A stretch of 64,000 nucleotides of DNA from Melioribacter sp. (lineage in GTDB: Bacteria > Bacteroidota > Ignavibacteria > Ignavibacteriales > Melioribacteraceae). Below the pieces are notes generated by a model. That model saw only the letters and a program-made list of their open reading frames with translations, was not told where the DNA came from and searched no databases. Positions within the stretch are counted from its first letter, which is position 1, and the number at the start of each line of letters is the position of its first letter. The translations under genes were made by a program, and so were the position numbers. The DNA is taken from the NCBI GenBank assembly GCA_003155655.1, contig PMDS01000023.1:16362-80361 (forward strand). Reading direction: 5' to 3'. This document shows, in pieces, positions 43,124 to 52,498 of this stretch.

Positions 43124-43597
43124 TTATAATTTTGAATGGTGGGATAATTTAATCAACCTTGGTTTCACCAATCTTTCGTAATCTTTAAAGCTCAATTGAA
43201 AAAGTTCCATATGGTTGCAGGCATTAAAAGCAATTTCTTCATCTTTAGCTAGGGATTCTTCAACAAAGACATTAATTCCATACAGATTTCCAAATGGAGG
43301 CATCGCGCCAACTTCACACTCAGGGAATTTATCCTGGAATTCAACCTCATTTGCGAGTCTTACATTTTTGCCGTTGAAAAATTCTTTCAGCAAATCAAAA
43401 TTAATTTTATTGGCTGCCGGTAAAACACACATTGCAAGTTTTCCGTCAATTTTAATTAGAACGGATTTTGCCAGTTCTTTTCCTTTAATATGTGCAGAAG
43501 CTGCAATTTCCTGAGCAGTAAAGGCGAGAGAATGTTTTATAGTTACATATTTAATATTATTCTTATCCAGAAATTCTCTTAATATTTGTGTGGGCAT
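43124..43597 (-). CDS. YbaK/ProX-type aminoacyl-tRNA editing domain protein
   Basis: 157 residues from the ATG at 43597, chosen for the AAGGAG site just upstream; a TTG at 43618 is rejected. YbaK/EbsC fold: VTIKHSLAFTAQEIAASAHIKGKELAKSVLIKIDGKLAMCVLPAANKI. The lysine of KGKELAKS and the GAMPPFG loop are typical. Family members deacylate mischarged tRNA-Pro such as Cys- or Ala-tRNA-Pro. No prolyl-tRNA synthetase gene is near. Confidence 0.9.
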   Translation of the reverse strand: MPTQILREFLDKNNIKYVTIKHSLAFTAQEIAASAHIKGKELAKSVLIKIDGKLAMCVLPAANKINFDLLKEFFNGKNVRLANEVEFQDKFPECEVGAMPPFGNLYGINVFVEESLAKDEEIAFNACNHMELFQLSFKDYERLVKPRLIKLSHHSKL

Positions 43598-43911
43598 AAC
43601 CGCTCCTTGTTTATTCAAAGATTTTTATAAAAAAATATGTGTCTCGATTATAATGAAAAAAGGTACGGAGTAAAAAGCAGGAATGATTTTGATGAAACAT
43701 GCCATTAAGCCTCCTTGCTATTTTATTGCAGTAAGAACTGATAATCATTGCAAGGATGAAACTTCAGAAAAATATTTTGCCTTTAAAATGTAGTAACTCG
43801 CAGGGTGTTATTCAATGATGAATATAATTTGGGAATAAAAGTAAATATGATCTTTCTTTTAAGTTTATGTTAATTTCTATATTTTAGTGAATAATTAAGA
43901 AAAAACAAGAA

Positions 43912-44835
43912 ATGGGCTTACTAATTGGCATAGACGGGGGCGGTACAAAGACCAAATGTGTTCTTGTTGATCAGGAATTAAAAATTTTGACATCTGCTGA
44001 AGGAGGTTCCTCAAACCCTCTCTCTGTTGGAATTGAAATTTCTGCTTCTGTAATTGTTAATTTGATAAAACGAGTGCTTACATTTGCAAAAGAGATTGAA
44101 ATTGATGCGGTTGTTATCGGATCTGCAGGAGCCGGAAGGAAGAAGAATGCTGAAGATTTAAAGCGCGCGGTATTTGATTTAATTTTTCGCGAAAGGCTGT
44201 CAATTCCATATATTGAAGTTGTAAGTGATGCTGAAATTGCCATTGAAGGCGCATTTGCAGGTAACATTGGCGCAATTTTAATTGCAGGTACTGGTTCTAT
44301 AATATTCGGCAAAGATAAAAAGGGCAAAATTGTGCGCTCGGGAGGATTTGGTAAAATTATTGGGGATGAGGGTGGTGGATATTCTATAGGAAGAAAGGGA
44401 TTAAGTAGAGCTGCAAAGTTACTTGATGGAAAATATGTAAAAACCACTTTCGTTAACCTCCTGCGTAAAAATTTTGGAATTGATGATTTAGACAGTTTAA
44501 TTTTGAATGTATACTCAGATAAATTTGACATCGCTTCAACTGCTAGCCTTGTTATCAAGGCTGCAGGTAAAGGGGATAAAATTTGCAAAAAGATTTTAGA
44601 TGAAGAAAGTGATGAACTTTTATATTACATCAAGAAATTCAAACAAAAGTTTAATCAGAAAACGTTCAAACTCTGTTTTTGCGGAGGACTTTTAACAACA
44701 GAAAATTATTATTCGAGAATGTTAAGAAGTAAAATCAAGAAAAATTTTAATGAGATTGAATTTGTAAAACCAACTTACCCGCCGGAAGTGGGTGCCGTGA
44801 TTTTGGCTAATAAACTTTTACATAAACATAAATAA
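43912..44835 (+). CDS. BadF/BadG-type ATPase, GlcNAc-kinase-like
   Basis: 307 residues of the ASKHA fold. Phosphate motifs: LLIGIDGGGTKTKCVLVD, DAEIAIEGAF, ILIAGTGSIIFGK and GGFGKIIGDEGGGYSIGRKGL. Close to N-acetylglucosamine kinases of the BadF family, which act in amino-sugar recovery. It is encoded 13 bases before an AmpG-like permease, which strengthens the amino-sugar or muropeptide recycling reading. Confidence 0.83.
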   Translation: MGLLIGIDGGGTKTKCVLVDQELKILTSAEGGSSNPLSVGIEISASVIVNLIKRVLTFAKEIEIDAVVIGSAGAGRKKNAEDLKRAVFDLIFRERLSIPYIEVVSDAEIAIEGAFAGNIGAILIAGTGSIIFGKDKKGKIVRSGGFGKIIGDEGGGYSIGRKGLSRAAKLLDGKYVKTTFVNLLRKNFGIDDLDSLILNVYSDKFDIASTASLVIKAAGKGDKICKKILDEESDELLYYIKKFKQKFNQKTFKLCFCGGLLTTENYYSRMLRSKIKKNFNEIEFVKPTYPPEVGAVILANKLLHKHK

Positions 44836-44848
44836 AAAGAATATTAAA

Positions 44849-46648
44849 ATGATTATTGAGAAATCAGCAGAACCGAAAAAGAAAGAAAAAAATAAACCCT
44901 GGGCGTGGGTTCCAACATTATATTTTGCCGAGGGACTCCCTTATGTAATTGTTATTTCAGTTTCTGTAATAATGTATAAACGCCTTGGAATTTCCAATAC
45001 GGACATAGCTCTTTACACAAGCTGGCTTTATTTACCATGGGTTATTAAACCTTTATGGAGCCCTCTTGTTGATGTTTTAAAGACAAAACGGTTTTGGATT
45101 ACTACTATGCAGCTTGTAATTGGCGCAGGAATGGCTGGTGTTGCATTTACCATTCCAATGCCGGATTTCTTCCAATTTACTTTGGCATTTTTATGGCTGC
45201 TGGCTTTTAGTTCAGCAACGCATGATATCTCCGCAGACGGTTTTTATATGTTAAGCCTGACAGAAAACCAGCAGGCTTTTTTTGTTGGTATTAGAAGTAC
45301 TTTTTATAGAGTAGCAATGATTGCCGGGCAGGGGCTGCTGATTGTTTTGGCTGGCTACCTGGAAAGTACTTTATCTGTTGGACCTGCTGAATTAAGGGTT
45401 GCGGCATCACCCGGAAAGTTTTTTACCGAGACAATTAAAGTTGATTCTCTAAGCGCAGGTGAATTAAGCGGACCAATTAGAATTCTTGCTAATCCGGATT
45501 ATGTTGAAATCAGCACACATCCAAAAACTAGAGAAGAAGTTAGATCATATATTTCTTTTGCGCACAATTTTAATATTATGAATGGTTTCATAAAAGAGTT
45601 TGTTACTTTTCCCGATACCTCAAATTCAAATGATCTTGTTGGAAATGTTGGCATAGTAAAATTTGTTCTGTCTAAAAAGCCCGGCAATGACAAAGAATAT
45701 ATTGTTAACTTGAATTTTGTTGAAGGAGACGGGAAGATTAAAGTTGTTGAAGGAAAAGTTTTAAAATTCAATTCAAACAATTGGAACAAACCTGCTTTTG
45801 CTGTCTTTCAGCTGGATTCCACTATTACTAATTCATCAACTGCCGTATTTAAAGTCCAAACTGATAAAGTGCCACTTGCCTGGGTATTTACATTTAGTGC
45901 TGTTGCGTTCCTCTTTGTTTTGTTCTTTATTTATCACAAATTTATTCTTCCAACACCTGTAACTGATATTGCGGTGGGTTACAACAGGCAGAGTTCTACT
46001 GCCAAGGAATTTTTCAGAGCATTTTTCAGGTTTTTTGAAAAGAAGAGAATTATAGTAGTTATTTTATTCCTTTTATTTTACAGGCTGGGTGAAGCGCAAC
46101 TTGTTAAAATGGCGGCGCCTTTTCTGCTTGATTCGCGTGAAGTGGGAGGTCTTGGGCTATCAACAGTTGAGGTTGGTTCTATTTATGGAATTGCCGGTAT
46201 TGTTGCTTTAATGGTGGGTGGTCTTCTTGGCGGATTTGTTGTTGCAAGAAACGGGTTAAAATTTTGGCTGTGGCCAATGCTGCTTGCAATAAATATTCCT
46301 CACGTTCTTTACATATATATGGCGTTTACACAGCCGACAAACATCTGGATAATTTATGGATGTGTTGCTGGAGAGCAATTTGGTTATGGATTTGGATTTA
46401 CTGCTTATATGATGTATATGATTTATGCTTCGCAAGGTGAATATAGAACATCTCATTTTGCTATAACAACAGGTTTTATGGCTCTTGGCATGATGATTCC
46501 CGGGATGTTTAGCGGTATGATTCAGGAAGCAATTGGTTATAAGTTTTTCTTTGTATGGATATTGATTACAATTATTCCAACATTACTTATTATTAAATTT
46601 CTACCTCTTGAGTACCAATTTGGAAAGAAAAAAAATATTGACGTATAA
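44849..46648 (+). CDS. AmpG-like major facilitator permease with a large periplasmic insert
   Basis: 599 residues, longer than typical AmpG by about 100-150. N-terminal AmpG signature YFAEGLPYVIVIS and W-x-KPLWSPLVD (about 60-76), then SSATHDISADGFYM. Five helices precede residue 171; an approximately 170-residue soluble stretch (about 172-340) then enters before helix six (VPLAWVFTFSAVAF). By the positive-inside pattern this insert faces the periplasm. Rest of the permease is normal. Partner of the kinase gene; may import anhydro-muropeptides or amino sugars. Confidence 0.85.
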   Translation: MIIEKSAEPKKKEKNKPWAWVPTLYFAEGLPYVIVISVSVIMYKRLGISNTDIALYTSWLYLPWVIKPLWSPLVDVLKTKRFWITTMQLVIGAGMAGVAFTIPMPDFFQFTLAFLWLLAFSSATHDISADGFYMLSLTENQQAFFVGIRSTFYRVAMIAGQGLLIVLAGYLESTLSVGPAELRVAASPGKFFTETIKVDSLSAGELSGPIRILANPDYVEISTHPKTREEVRSYISFAHNFNIMNGFIKEFVTFPDTSNSNDLVGNVGIVKFVLSKKPGNDKEYIVNLNFVEGDGKIKVVEGKVLKFNSNNWNKPAFAVFQLDSTITNSSTAVFKVQTDKVPLAWVFTFSAVAFLFVLFFIYHKFILPTPVTDIAVGYNRQSSTAKEFFRAFFRFFEKKRIIVVILFLLFYRLGEAQLVKMAAPFLLDSREVGGLGLSTVEVGSIYGIAGIVALMVGGLLGGFVVARNGLKFWLWPMLLAINIPHVLYIYMAFTQPTNIWIIYGCVAGEQFGYGFGFTAYMMYMIYASQGEYRTSHFAITTGFMALGMMIPGMFSGMIQEAIGYKFFFVWILITIIPTLLIIKFLPLEYQFGKKKNIDV

Positions 46649-46709
46649 TTAATATTTTGTAACAATATTTTTATTTATCCGTCTTATTTAACAAGCAAAT
46701 GGAGGTTTG

Positions 46710-47633
46710 TTGAATTCAGAACAGGTAATAGAAGTTCGCGGCCTTACTAAAAAATTTCACGATGTAGTTGCTGTCAATAATCTTGATCTAAACGTTTACC
46801 GTGGTGACGTATTTGGATTTTTAGGACCTAACGGCGCGGGAAAAAGCACTACAATAAGAATGCTTCTCTCACTTATTAAACCAAGTGCAGGTGATATCAA
46901 AATTTTTGGAAAACCCTTAAAACAAAACCGCCAGGAAATTATGACTAAAATTGGCGCTATTGTTGAAAAACCGGATTTTTATCTTTATCTCTCTGCGTAT
47001 AAAAACCTGGAAATTCTTGGTAGAATATCAGGCGCAGACACATCCAACAAAAAAATAATGGAAATGCTTGAACTGGTTGGATTGGAAAAGCGGTACAAAA
47101 GCAAAGTAAAAACTTTTTCTCATGGAATGAAACAGCGTCTTGGTTTAGCACAGGCGCTTATTCACGATCCCGAACTTATTATTCTTGATGAGCCTACTAC
47201 AGGACTTGATCCGCAGGGTATGAAAGAAATCCGTGACCTGATAATTTATTTAAGCAGCGCTAAGAACAAAACAATTTTTCTTTCTTCTCATATATTACGC
47301 GAAGTCGAAATTATTGCCTCGCGTATGATCATTATTAATAAAGGCGCAACACAGGTTGAAGGAACAGTAGATGATCTTCTTAAAAGTGATAAAGTCAGCG
47401 TAACTTTTGAAGTTGATAATTCTGAAACCACATTGAAGCTTGTAAACGATTCAAAGTGGAAAGAGAGTTATAAATCAACATCAAAAAATGAAATTGTATT
47501 CGAACTTGGTAAAAATGAAATCCCGGAGCTAAATAGGTATTTAAATGATAAAGGAGTTTCTGTTAGTGCTGTTATTCCTGTTCGCTCTCTTGAAGATTAT
47601 TTCCTAAAAATAACCGAAGGAGGCGATAAATGA
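46710..47633 (+). CDS. ABC transporter ATP-binding subunit
   Basis: 307 residues. Walker A GPNGAGKST, signature SHGMKQRLGLAQ, Walker B LIILDEPTTGLDP and the H-loop SSH. The C-terminal half (about 215-305) is an accessory domain of drug/lipid-exporter type. Start is a TTG at 46710, 4 bases after GGAGG; the track-like TTG at 46707 lies too close. Overlaps its permease gene by 4 bases. Confidence 0.94.
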   Translation: MNSEQVIEVRGLTKKFHDVVAVNNLDLNVYRGDVFGFLGPNGAGKSTTIRMLLSLIKPSAGDIKIFGKPLKQNRQEIMTKIGAIVEKPDFYLYLSAYKNLEILGRISGADTSNKKIMEMLELVGLEKRYKSKVKTFSHGMKQRLGLAQALIHDPELIILDEPTTGLDPQGMKEIRDLIIYLSSAKNKTIFLSSHILREVEIIASRMIIINKGATQVEGTVDDLLKSDKVSVTFEVDNSETTLKLVNDSKWKESYKSTSKNEIVFELGKNEIPELNRYLNDKGVSVSAVIPVRSLEDYFLKITEGGDK

Positions 47634-48469
47634 TTACTCTTATTTCTATTGAACTGTATAAGATTTTTAAGAAATGGAGAACTTACATCGGTTTTATTGC
47701 AATTGGTCTGCTTACAATTATTGTGCAAGTTGCCCTCTATTTTACTGGTGATGCATATTTAAAAAGTATGACACATGGTCTTTCAAATTCATTTGTTATG
47801 GTTGGAAATTTGTTTAATGGCTACCTGATTGCCAATTTAGTCTTGATGGGCCTTTTTGTTCATATTCCATTCCTTATTGTTTTGGTTGGCGGTGATCTGC
47901 TTGCCGGCGAAGCAACTGCCGGCACTTACAGAATCCTGTTAATACGTCCGGCATCACGCAATAAAATTGTTTCTGCAAAATTTATTGCCGGAATTATTTA
48001 CACCTTCTTGCTTTTAGTTTGGCTTGCAGTGATAAGCCTTGGTGTAAGCTTAATTATTTTTGGAAGCGGTGAACTGTTAGTATTCTCAGGCGGTAAGATT
48101 GTAATATTTGCTGCTAATGATATACTCTGGCGTTTTATTTGCGCGTATGCGTATGCCGCACTAAGTATGTCTACTGTATTTGCATTTTCATTTCTATTTT
48201 CTTCCCTGGTGGAAAATGCAATTGGTCCAATAGTAGCAACAATGGCGGTAATAATTATTTTCTTAATTCTTTCTGCAATTCCGGTTGATTTCCTACAGAA
48301 TATCCGGGAGTATTTCTTTACAAGCCACATGATTCAATGGAATGAATTTTTTGCCGATCCTGTGAATTATAAAGAAATTTTAAATTCTGCATTAATTCTT
48401 GCCTCACACATAATAGGGCTATATATAATTTCAGCTTATTTATTTATTAAAAAAGACATTCTAAGTTAG
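47630..48469 (+). CDS. ABC-2 type permease subunit
   Basis: 279 residues with about six membrane helices. ABC-2 features: VLVGGDLLAGEATAGTYRILLIRPASRNKIVSAKFI between helices. Pairs with the ATPase just upstream as an exporter of unknown substrate; the LolA-like gene that follows 12 bases later may belong to the same function. Confidence 0.9.
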   Translation: MITLISIELYKIFKKWRTYIGFIAIGLLTIIVQVALYFTGDAYLKSMTHGLSNSFVMVGNLFNGYLIANLVLMGLFVHIPFLIVLVGGDLLAGEATAGTYRILLIRPASRNKIVSAKFIAGIIYTFLLLVWLAVISLGVSLIIFGSGELLVFSGGKIVIFAANDILWRFICAYAYAALSMSTVFAFSFLFSSLVENAIGPIVATMAVIIIFLILSAIPVDFLQNIREYFFTSHMIQWNEFFADPVNYKEILNSALILASHIIGLYIISAYLFIKKDILS

Positions 48470-48481
48470 AGCGGGTTGAAT

Positions 48482-49177
48482 ATGAAAAAGTTTTTATTAT
48501 TTATCTTACTTGCAGTTACAGTATCTGCACAATCAAAAGATCCAAATAAACTTCTCAAATTGGTTAAAGATAAATTTGAGAAAGTAAAAGATTATGAAGT
48601 TGATGCAAATATTCATCTCGATATTAATTTTATTAAAATGCCTGATACCAGGGCAAAAATATTTTTTAAACAACCTGATAAGATTAAGCTGCAGTCGGAA
48701 GGATTTGCAATGCTTCCGAAGCAGGGGATAAATTTTTCGCCGGCACAGCTTCTTAAGGGTAACTTCAATTCCATTTATGTCCGTTCGGAAACGATTGATA
48801 ACCATAAGGTCGATATTATTAAGGTCATTCCAAAAAGCGATACTTCAGAAGTTATTCTCTCTACATTATGGATTGATGCTTCACAGTACGTGATAAGAAA
48901 AGTTGAAACAACTACTAAAAAAGCAGGTACGTTAAATATTGGTCTTGAATACACCGATGAAAATTTTGGGCTTCCTTCGCAGATTAAGTTTTCTTTTAAT
49001 CTTGGCGATTTGCAAATACCGGCGGAAATGCCGGATGCCAGTCAGAAAAAGGAAGATACAAAAGGTCGCAGGGACCGCGGGCCCGTTAAAGGAACAGTTA
49101 CAATAACATATTCAAATTATAAAATTGATAAAGGTATTCCTGATAGTTTCTTTTCAGATAACGAGAAGAAAAAATAA
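48482..49177 (+). CDS. LolA/outer-membrane-lipoprotein-sorting-like periplasmic protein
   Basis: About 231 residues from the ATG at 48482 (TTG at 48476 is rejected). Signal peptide about 1-18. The single LolA-like half barrel is visible in YEVDANIHLDINFIKMPDTRAKIFFKQPDKIKLQSEGF and in the later strand pattern LDASQYVIRKVETTTKKAGTL. Such proteins bind lipoprotein or lipid in the periplasm. A Lys/Asp-rich insertion (MPDASQKKEDTKGRRDRG) lies near the end. Likely an operon with the ABC exporter. Confidence 0.8.
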   Translation: MKKFLLFILLAVTVSAQSKDPNKLLKLVKDKFEKVKDYEVDANIHLDINFIKMPDTRAKIFFKQPDKIKLQSEGFAMLPKQGINFSPAQLLKGNFNSIYVRSETIDNHKVDIIKVIPKSDTSEVILSTLWIDASQYVIRKVETTTKKAGTLNIGLEYTDENFGLPSQIKFSFNLGDLQIPAEMPDASQKKEDTKGRRDRGPVKGTVTITYSNYKIDKGIPDSFFSDNEKKK

Positions 49178-49420
49178 TTTTTTATACCGGGGAAAGAACT
49201 TTTTTGTAACAATTAGTTACGTATTAATTTGAAGAGCTTTCTTAAGAAATGCACTTCATTGCCGCCGGAATTTTCTTATCATACATCTGTCTGCCAGCTT
49301 TGTAAATAAATATAAATTTAGAGTATGTTCTATTCAAATTGAATATGAAAGTGAAATGACTTAATTTTTCATTGAAGTTAATTGAAAGAAAATTCTGAAA
49401 TAAAAATATGAAGGCTCGCA

Positions 49421-50635
49421 ATGAAAATACATGAATACCAGGCTAAAGAAACTTTGAAGAAATATGGTGTTCCTGTTCAGGATGGAATTGCTATTAAAAA
49501 TATATTGGAATTTGACAGTGCCATTGCCCGGCTGCAGTCGAAGGGAATAAATCAATTTGTTGTTAAATCTCAAATACATGCCGGCGGAAGAGGTAAAGGG
49601 AAGTTATTTAATCCAAATGATAGAGAAGAATTAATTCTCGAAGGCGGTGTAAAATTTACAACTTCAGTTGAAAAAGCAAAAGAATATGCAGCAAAAATGC
49701 TTGGGAATTTGCTTGTTACACACCAAACCGGACCTGAAGGCAAAATTGTTAAAACTCTCTTTATTACCGAAGGACTTGATTATAAAAAGGAATTATACTT
49801 GGGGATTCTACTTGATCGGGGCGTTTCAAAAAATGTTATAATGGCTTCTACCGAGGGGGGAGTTGAGATTGAAAAGGTTGCAGAAGAAAATCCTGAAAAA
49901 ATAATAAAGGAATGGATTGAGCCCTCCGTTGGTTTGAGGTCTTTCCAGGCACGCAAATTAGCCTTTGGATTACAGCTGGAAGGTAACGCATTTAAAAATT
50001 TTATCAGCTTTATTATGATGCTTTATAAAGCATATGAAGATACAGATGCCTCGCTGTTGGAAATCAATCCGCTGATTATAACTAATGATGATAAAATAGT
50101 GGCTCTTGATGCCAAAATGAATTTTGATGACAATGCATTGTACCGGCATCCGGAAATAGATGCTTATAGAGATTTTGATGAAGAAGCGCCGCTTGAAATT
50201 GAAGCTTCAAAATTTAATCTCAATTATATTAAACTGGACGGCAATGTTGGTTGCATGGTTAACGGTGCGGGACTTGCAATGGCAACAATGGATATAATAA
50301 AACTAGCGGGAGGAGAGCCGGCAAATTTTCTTGATGTTGGAGGCGGTGCAAATAAAGAAACAGTTGCTAATGGCTTTAAAATTATTTTATCCGATCCAAA
50401 CGTGAAAGCAATTCTTATTAATATTTTTGGCGGCATTGTACGCTGCGACCGGGTTGCCCAGGGCGTTATTGATGCTGTAAAAGAGGTTTCTGTTAAGGTT
50501 CCCGTAGTTGTTAGACTTGAAGGAACAAATGCAGTTGAAGCCAAAGAATTATTAGAAAGTTCGGGGATGAACTTTGAAGTTGCAACAACTTTGCATGACG
50601 CTGCTAAAAAAGTTACGGCGGTGCTTGCTGCTTAA
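49421..50635 (+). CDS. sucC: Succinyl-CoA synthetase beta subunit
   Basis: 404 residues. ATP-grasp domain (MKIHEYQAKETLKKYGVPVQ, SQIHAGGRGKGK, LLEINPLIITNDDKIVALDAKMNFDDNALYRHPE) and C-terminal CoA-ligase domain (YIKLDGNVGCMVNGAGLAMATMDIIKLAGGEPANFLDVGGGA). Ligates succinate and CoA with ATP or GTP. No sucD follows; the next gene is an unrelated small protein, so the alpha subunit must be elsewhere. Confidence 0.95.
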   Translation: MKIHEYQAKETLKKYGVPVQDGIAIKNILEFDSAIARLQSKGINQFVVKSQIHAGGRGKGKLFNPNDREELILEGGVKFTTSVEKAKEYAAKMLGNLLVTHQTGPEGKIVKTLFITEGLDYKKELYLGILLDRGVSKNVIMASTEGGVEIEKVAEENPEKIIKEWIEPSVGLRSFQARKLAFGLQLEGNAFKNFISFIMMLYKAYEDTDASLLEINPLIITNDDKIVALDAKMNFDDNALYRHPEIDAYRDFDEEAPLEIEASKFNLNYIKLDGNVGCMVNGAGLAMATMDIIKLAGGEPANFLDVGGGANKETVANGFKIILSDPNVKAILINIFGGIVRCDRVAQGVIDAVKEVSVKVPVVVRLEGTNAVEAKELLESSGMNFEVATTLHDAAKKVTAVLAA

Positions 50636-50673
50636 AAATAAAAATAGTGTACAATAAATATTTTGAATAAAAT

Positions 50674-51045
50674 ATGATAGAAATTAGGATTACTATTGAT
50701 ACTGCAATGGGGCTGATATTGGAGAGAATGAAATTTGAACTTCGATTAAGACAAAAGCAGCATATTATTAGCCCGGGTCTTAAACTTGATGAACTCAGTT
50801 CAATTGAACTTATTAGTTTGGTAGAAGCATCAATTCTTGATACTGTCTTTCTTTTACCCGTTGACTTAATTAACATGGAAACAAACCTTGTCCAAATTAT
50901 ATTCGGCACGGTAAGGGCTTTAGCAAAAACATTAAACCGTGAAGAACTACTTCTTTATTCAAATAGAAAAGCACATCTCCTTATTCAGCCAATTTGCGAA
51001 TTGGTGGACAAATCTTTGAAGGATCAGAGCTTTCAATACAATTAA
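50674..51045 (+). CDS. Small protein of unknown function
   Basis: 123 residues, mostly helical, with no signal peptide or cysteine motif. I do not recognise a family. ATG at 50674 is the first start in the frame; no strong ribosome site. It lies 38 bases after sucC. Confidence 0.6.
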   Translation: MIEIRITIDTAMGLILERMKFELRLRQKQHIISPGLKLDELSSIELISLVEASILDTVFLLPVDLINMETNLVQIIFGTVRALAKTLNREELLLYSNRKAHLLIQPICELVDKSLKDQSFQYN

Positions 51046-51186
51046 TCTATTTTTTAAAAAAATAAGCCTGAAATTCGCTTAAAACGCAAAAATATTGTAT
51101 TTTAAATAAGACAATTTCATGCTTTGCTCTTTATATCGACTATTTTAGATAAAGCTGGATTGGAATGAATATTGGGAAAATAAATT

Positions 51187-52392
51187 ATGTTAGGCAATGG
51201 CAGTAACCAGAATGTTATTCAAGTTACAAAGCTCTTTACAAGCCTCTTTGGAGATACTACAAATGCTGTTTTGAACATTTCTCCGGCTAGTTTGATACTA
51301 TTAGGAGATCACACACACTATAATGATGGGATTCTATTATCTGCATGTATTGATAAGTATTGGATAACATTAGTTAGAAAAAGAAAGGATAAGTTAATTA
51401 ATCTTGTTTCAACCGAGTCCGGTAATATTGTTAAACTGGACCTGGAGAATATCGAAAAAGAGAATGAACCTCCATTCAAATTAATTAAGGGCTTGATACG
51501 AATTCTGAAAGAAGAAGATTTTCTTAAAAACGGATTCGACTGCGTCTTTTCATCTACTGTGCCGGAATGCCTTGGGTTAGGAGCCTATGCTGCTCAGCAA
51601 GTTGGATTTTTAAATAGTATTAAAAAATGTTTTTCTTTGGAAATAGAAGATGAGCAGCTATTAAATTTTGTTAGAAAGAACGAACTTAATGCAATTGGCA
51701 AGATTTCGAATGTTGCCCATCATTACACTGTGCAGTTTGGAAAAGAAAAAAAATTATTTTTTATTGATCTTAGAACAAAAGAACATAAAACATATTCTAT
51801 AGACGACAGCGAATATTCACTTGTTATTTGTGATTCAGGTGAAAAAATTGATGCACCGGAAAAAATATGTAATGAACGAATTGAAGAATGTGAAATTGGT
51901 GTTAAAGGATTACGGCTTTACATATGGGGAATAAAAAATCTGCGTGATGTTGGTATGGATTTTCTGCATAAGCATTATCATATGCTGCCTAGAAGAATTT
52001 TCAGCAGGGTTTTATATAATGTTAAAGAGAGAACAAGAACAGAAGAAGCAATTAAACATCTGAGAAAAAAATCTTTCGCCGATGTTAGTAATCTGATTTC
52101 CGATTCGCATAAAAATTTAGAAGAAGATTATGAACTAAAAAACGAACATAGTGATTTCCTTGTAAAAAAATCTTTGGAGATTCAAGGTGTGTTGTGCTCA
52201 AAAATGATAAGCTGCTCACCGTTAGAAAGCACATTTAATTTGGTTGAGGACAATAAAGTAGACAATTTTACATCTGAAATAATTAAATGTTACAAAAGTA
52301 AATTTAACAAACAACTTAGAGTTTACATTGTTAAGCTTGCAGGCGGGGTTAAAAAGATTTCCCTGAAAGAAATACAATTTAGTCTTCAATAA
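51187..52392 (+). CDS. Degenerate galactokinase-like (GHMP) protein
   Basis: 401 residues. The galactokinase opening is recognisable as SPASLILLGDHTHYNDGILLSACIDKY (compare PGRVNLIGEHTDYNDG). The ATP-binding PxGxGLSSSA motif has become PECLGLGAYAAQQV, and the third motif has no glycine-rich part (CSPLESTFNLV). Overall fold length is that of a galactokinase. The key phosphate-binding residues appear changed, so this could be a non-catalytic regulator or a diverged enzyme. No galT or galE is near. Confidence 0.72.
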   Translation: MLGNGSNQNVIQVTKLFTSLFGDTTNAVLNISPASLILLGDHTHYNDGILLSACIDKYWITLVRKRKDKLINLVSTESGNIVKLDLENIEKENEPPFKLIKGLIRILKEEDFLKNGFDCVFSSTVPECLGLGAYAAQQVGFLNSIKKCFSLEIEDEQLLNFVRKNELNAIGKISNVAHHYTVQFGKEKKLFFIDLRTKEHKTYSIDDSEYSLVICDSGEKIDAPEKICNERIEECEIGVKGLRLYIWGIKNLRDVGMDFLHKHYHMLPRRIFSRVLYNVKERTRTEEAIKHLRKKSFADVSNLISDSHKNLEEDYELKNEHSDFLVKKSLEIQGVLCSKMISCSPLESTFNLVEDNKVDNFTSEIIKCYKSKFNKQLRVYIVKLAGGVKKISLKEIQFSLQ

Positions 52393-52498
52393 GTGGTATT
52401 TTTGTCTATAAATCACATCTGGAATTGCTTTTTTAATTTCAACTTGATTTTCACTTTTGTTAGCTATACATTTTCCAATGAATTAACCAGGAGTATAA

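Noticed and set aside
43971..44588. 205-codon ORF antisense to the GlcNAc-kinase-like gene
   Set aside because: The opposite strand encodes a complete ASKHA kinase with all motifs; this frame has Ser/Pro-rich filler sequence and no domain.
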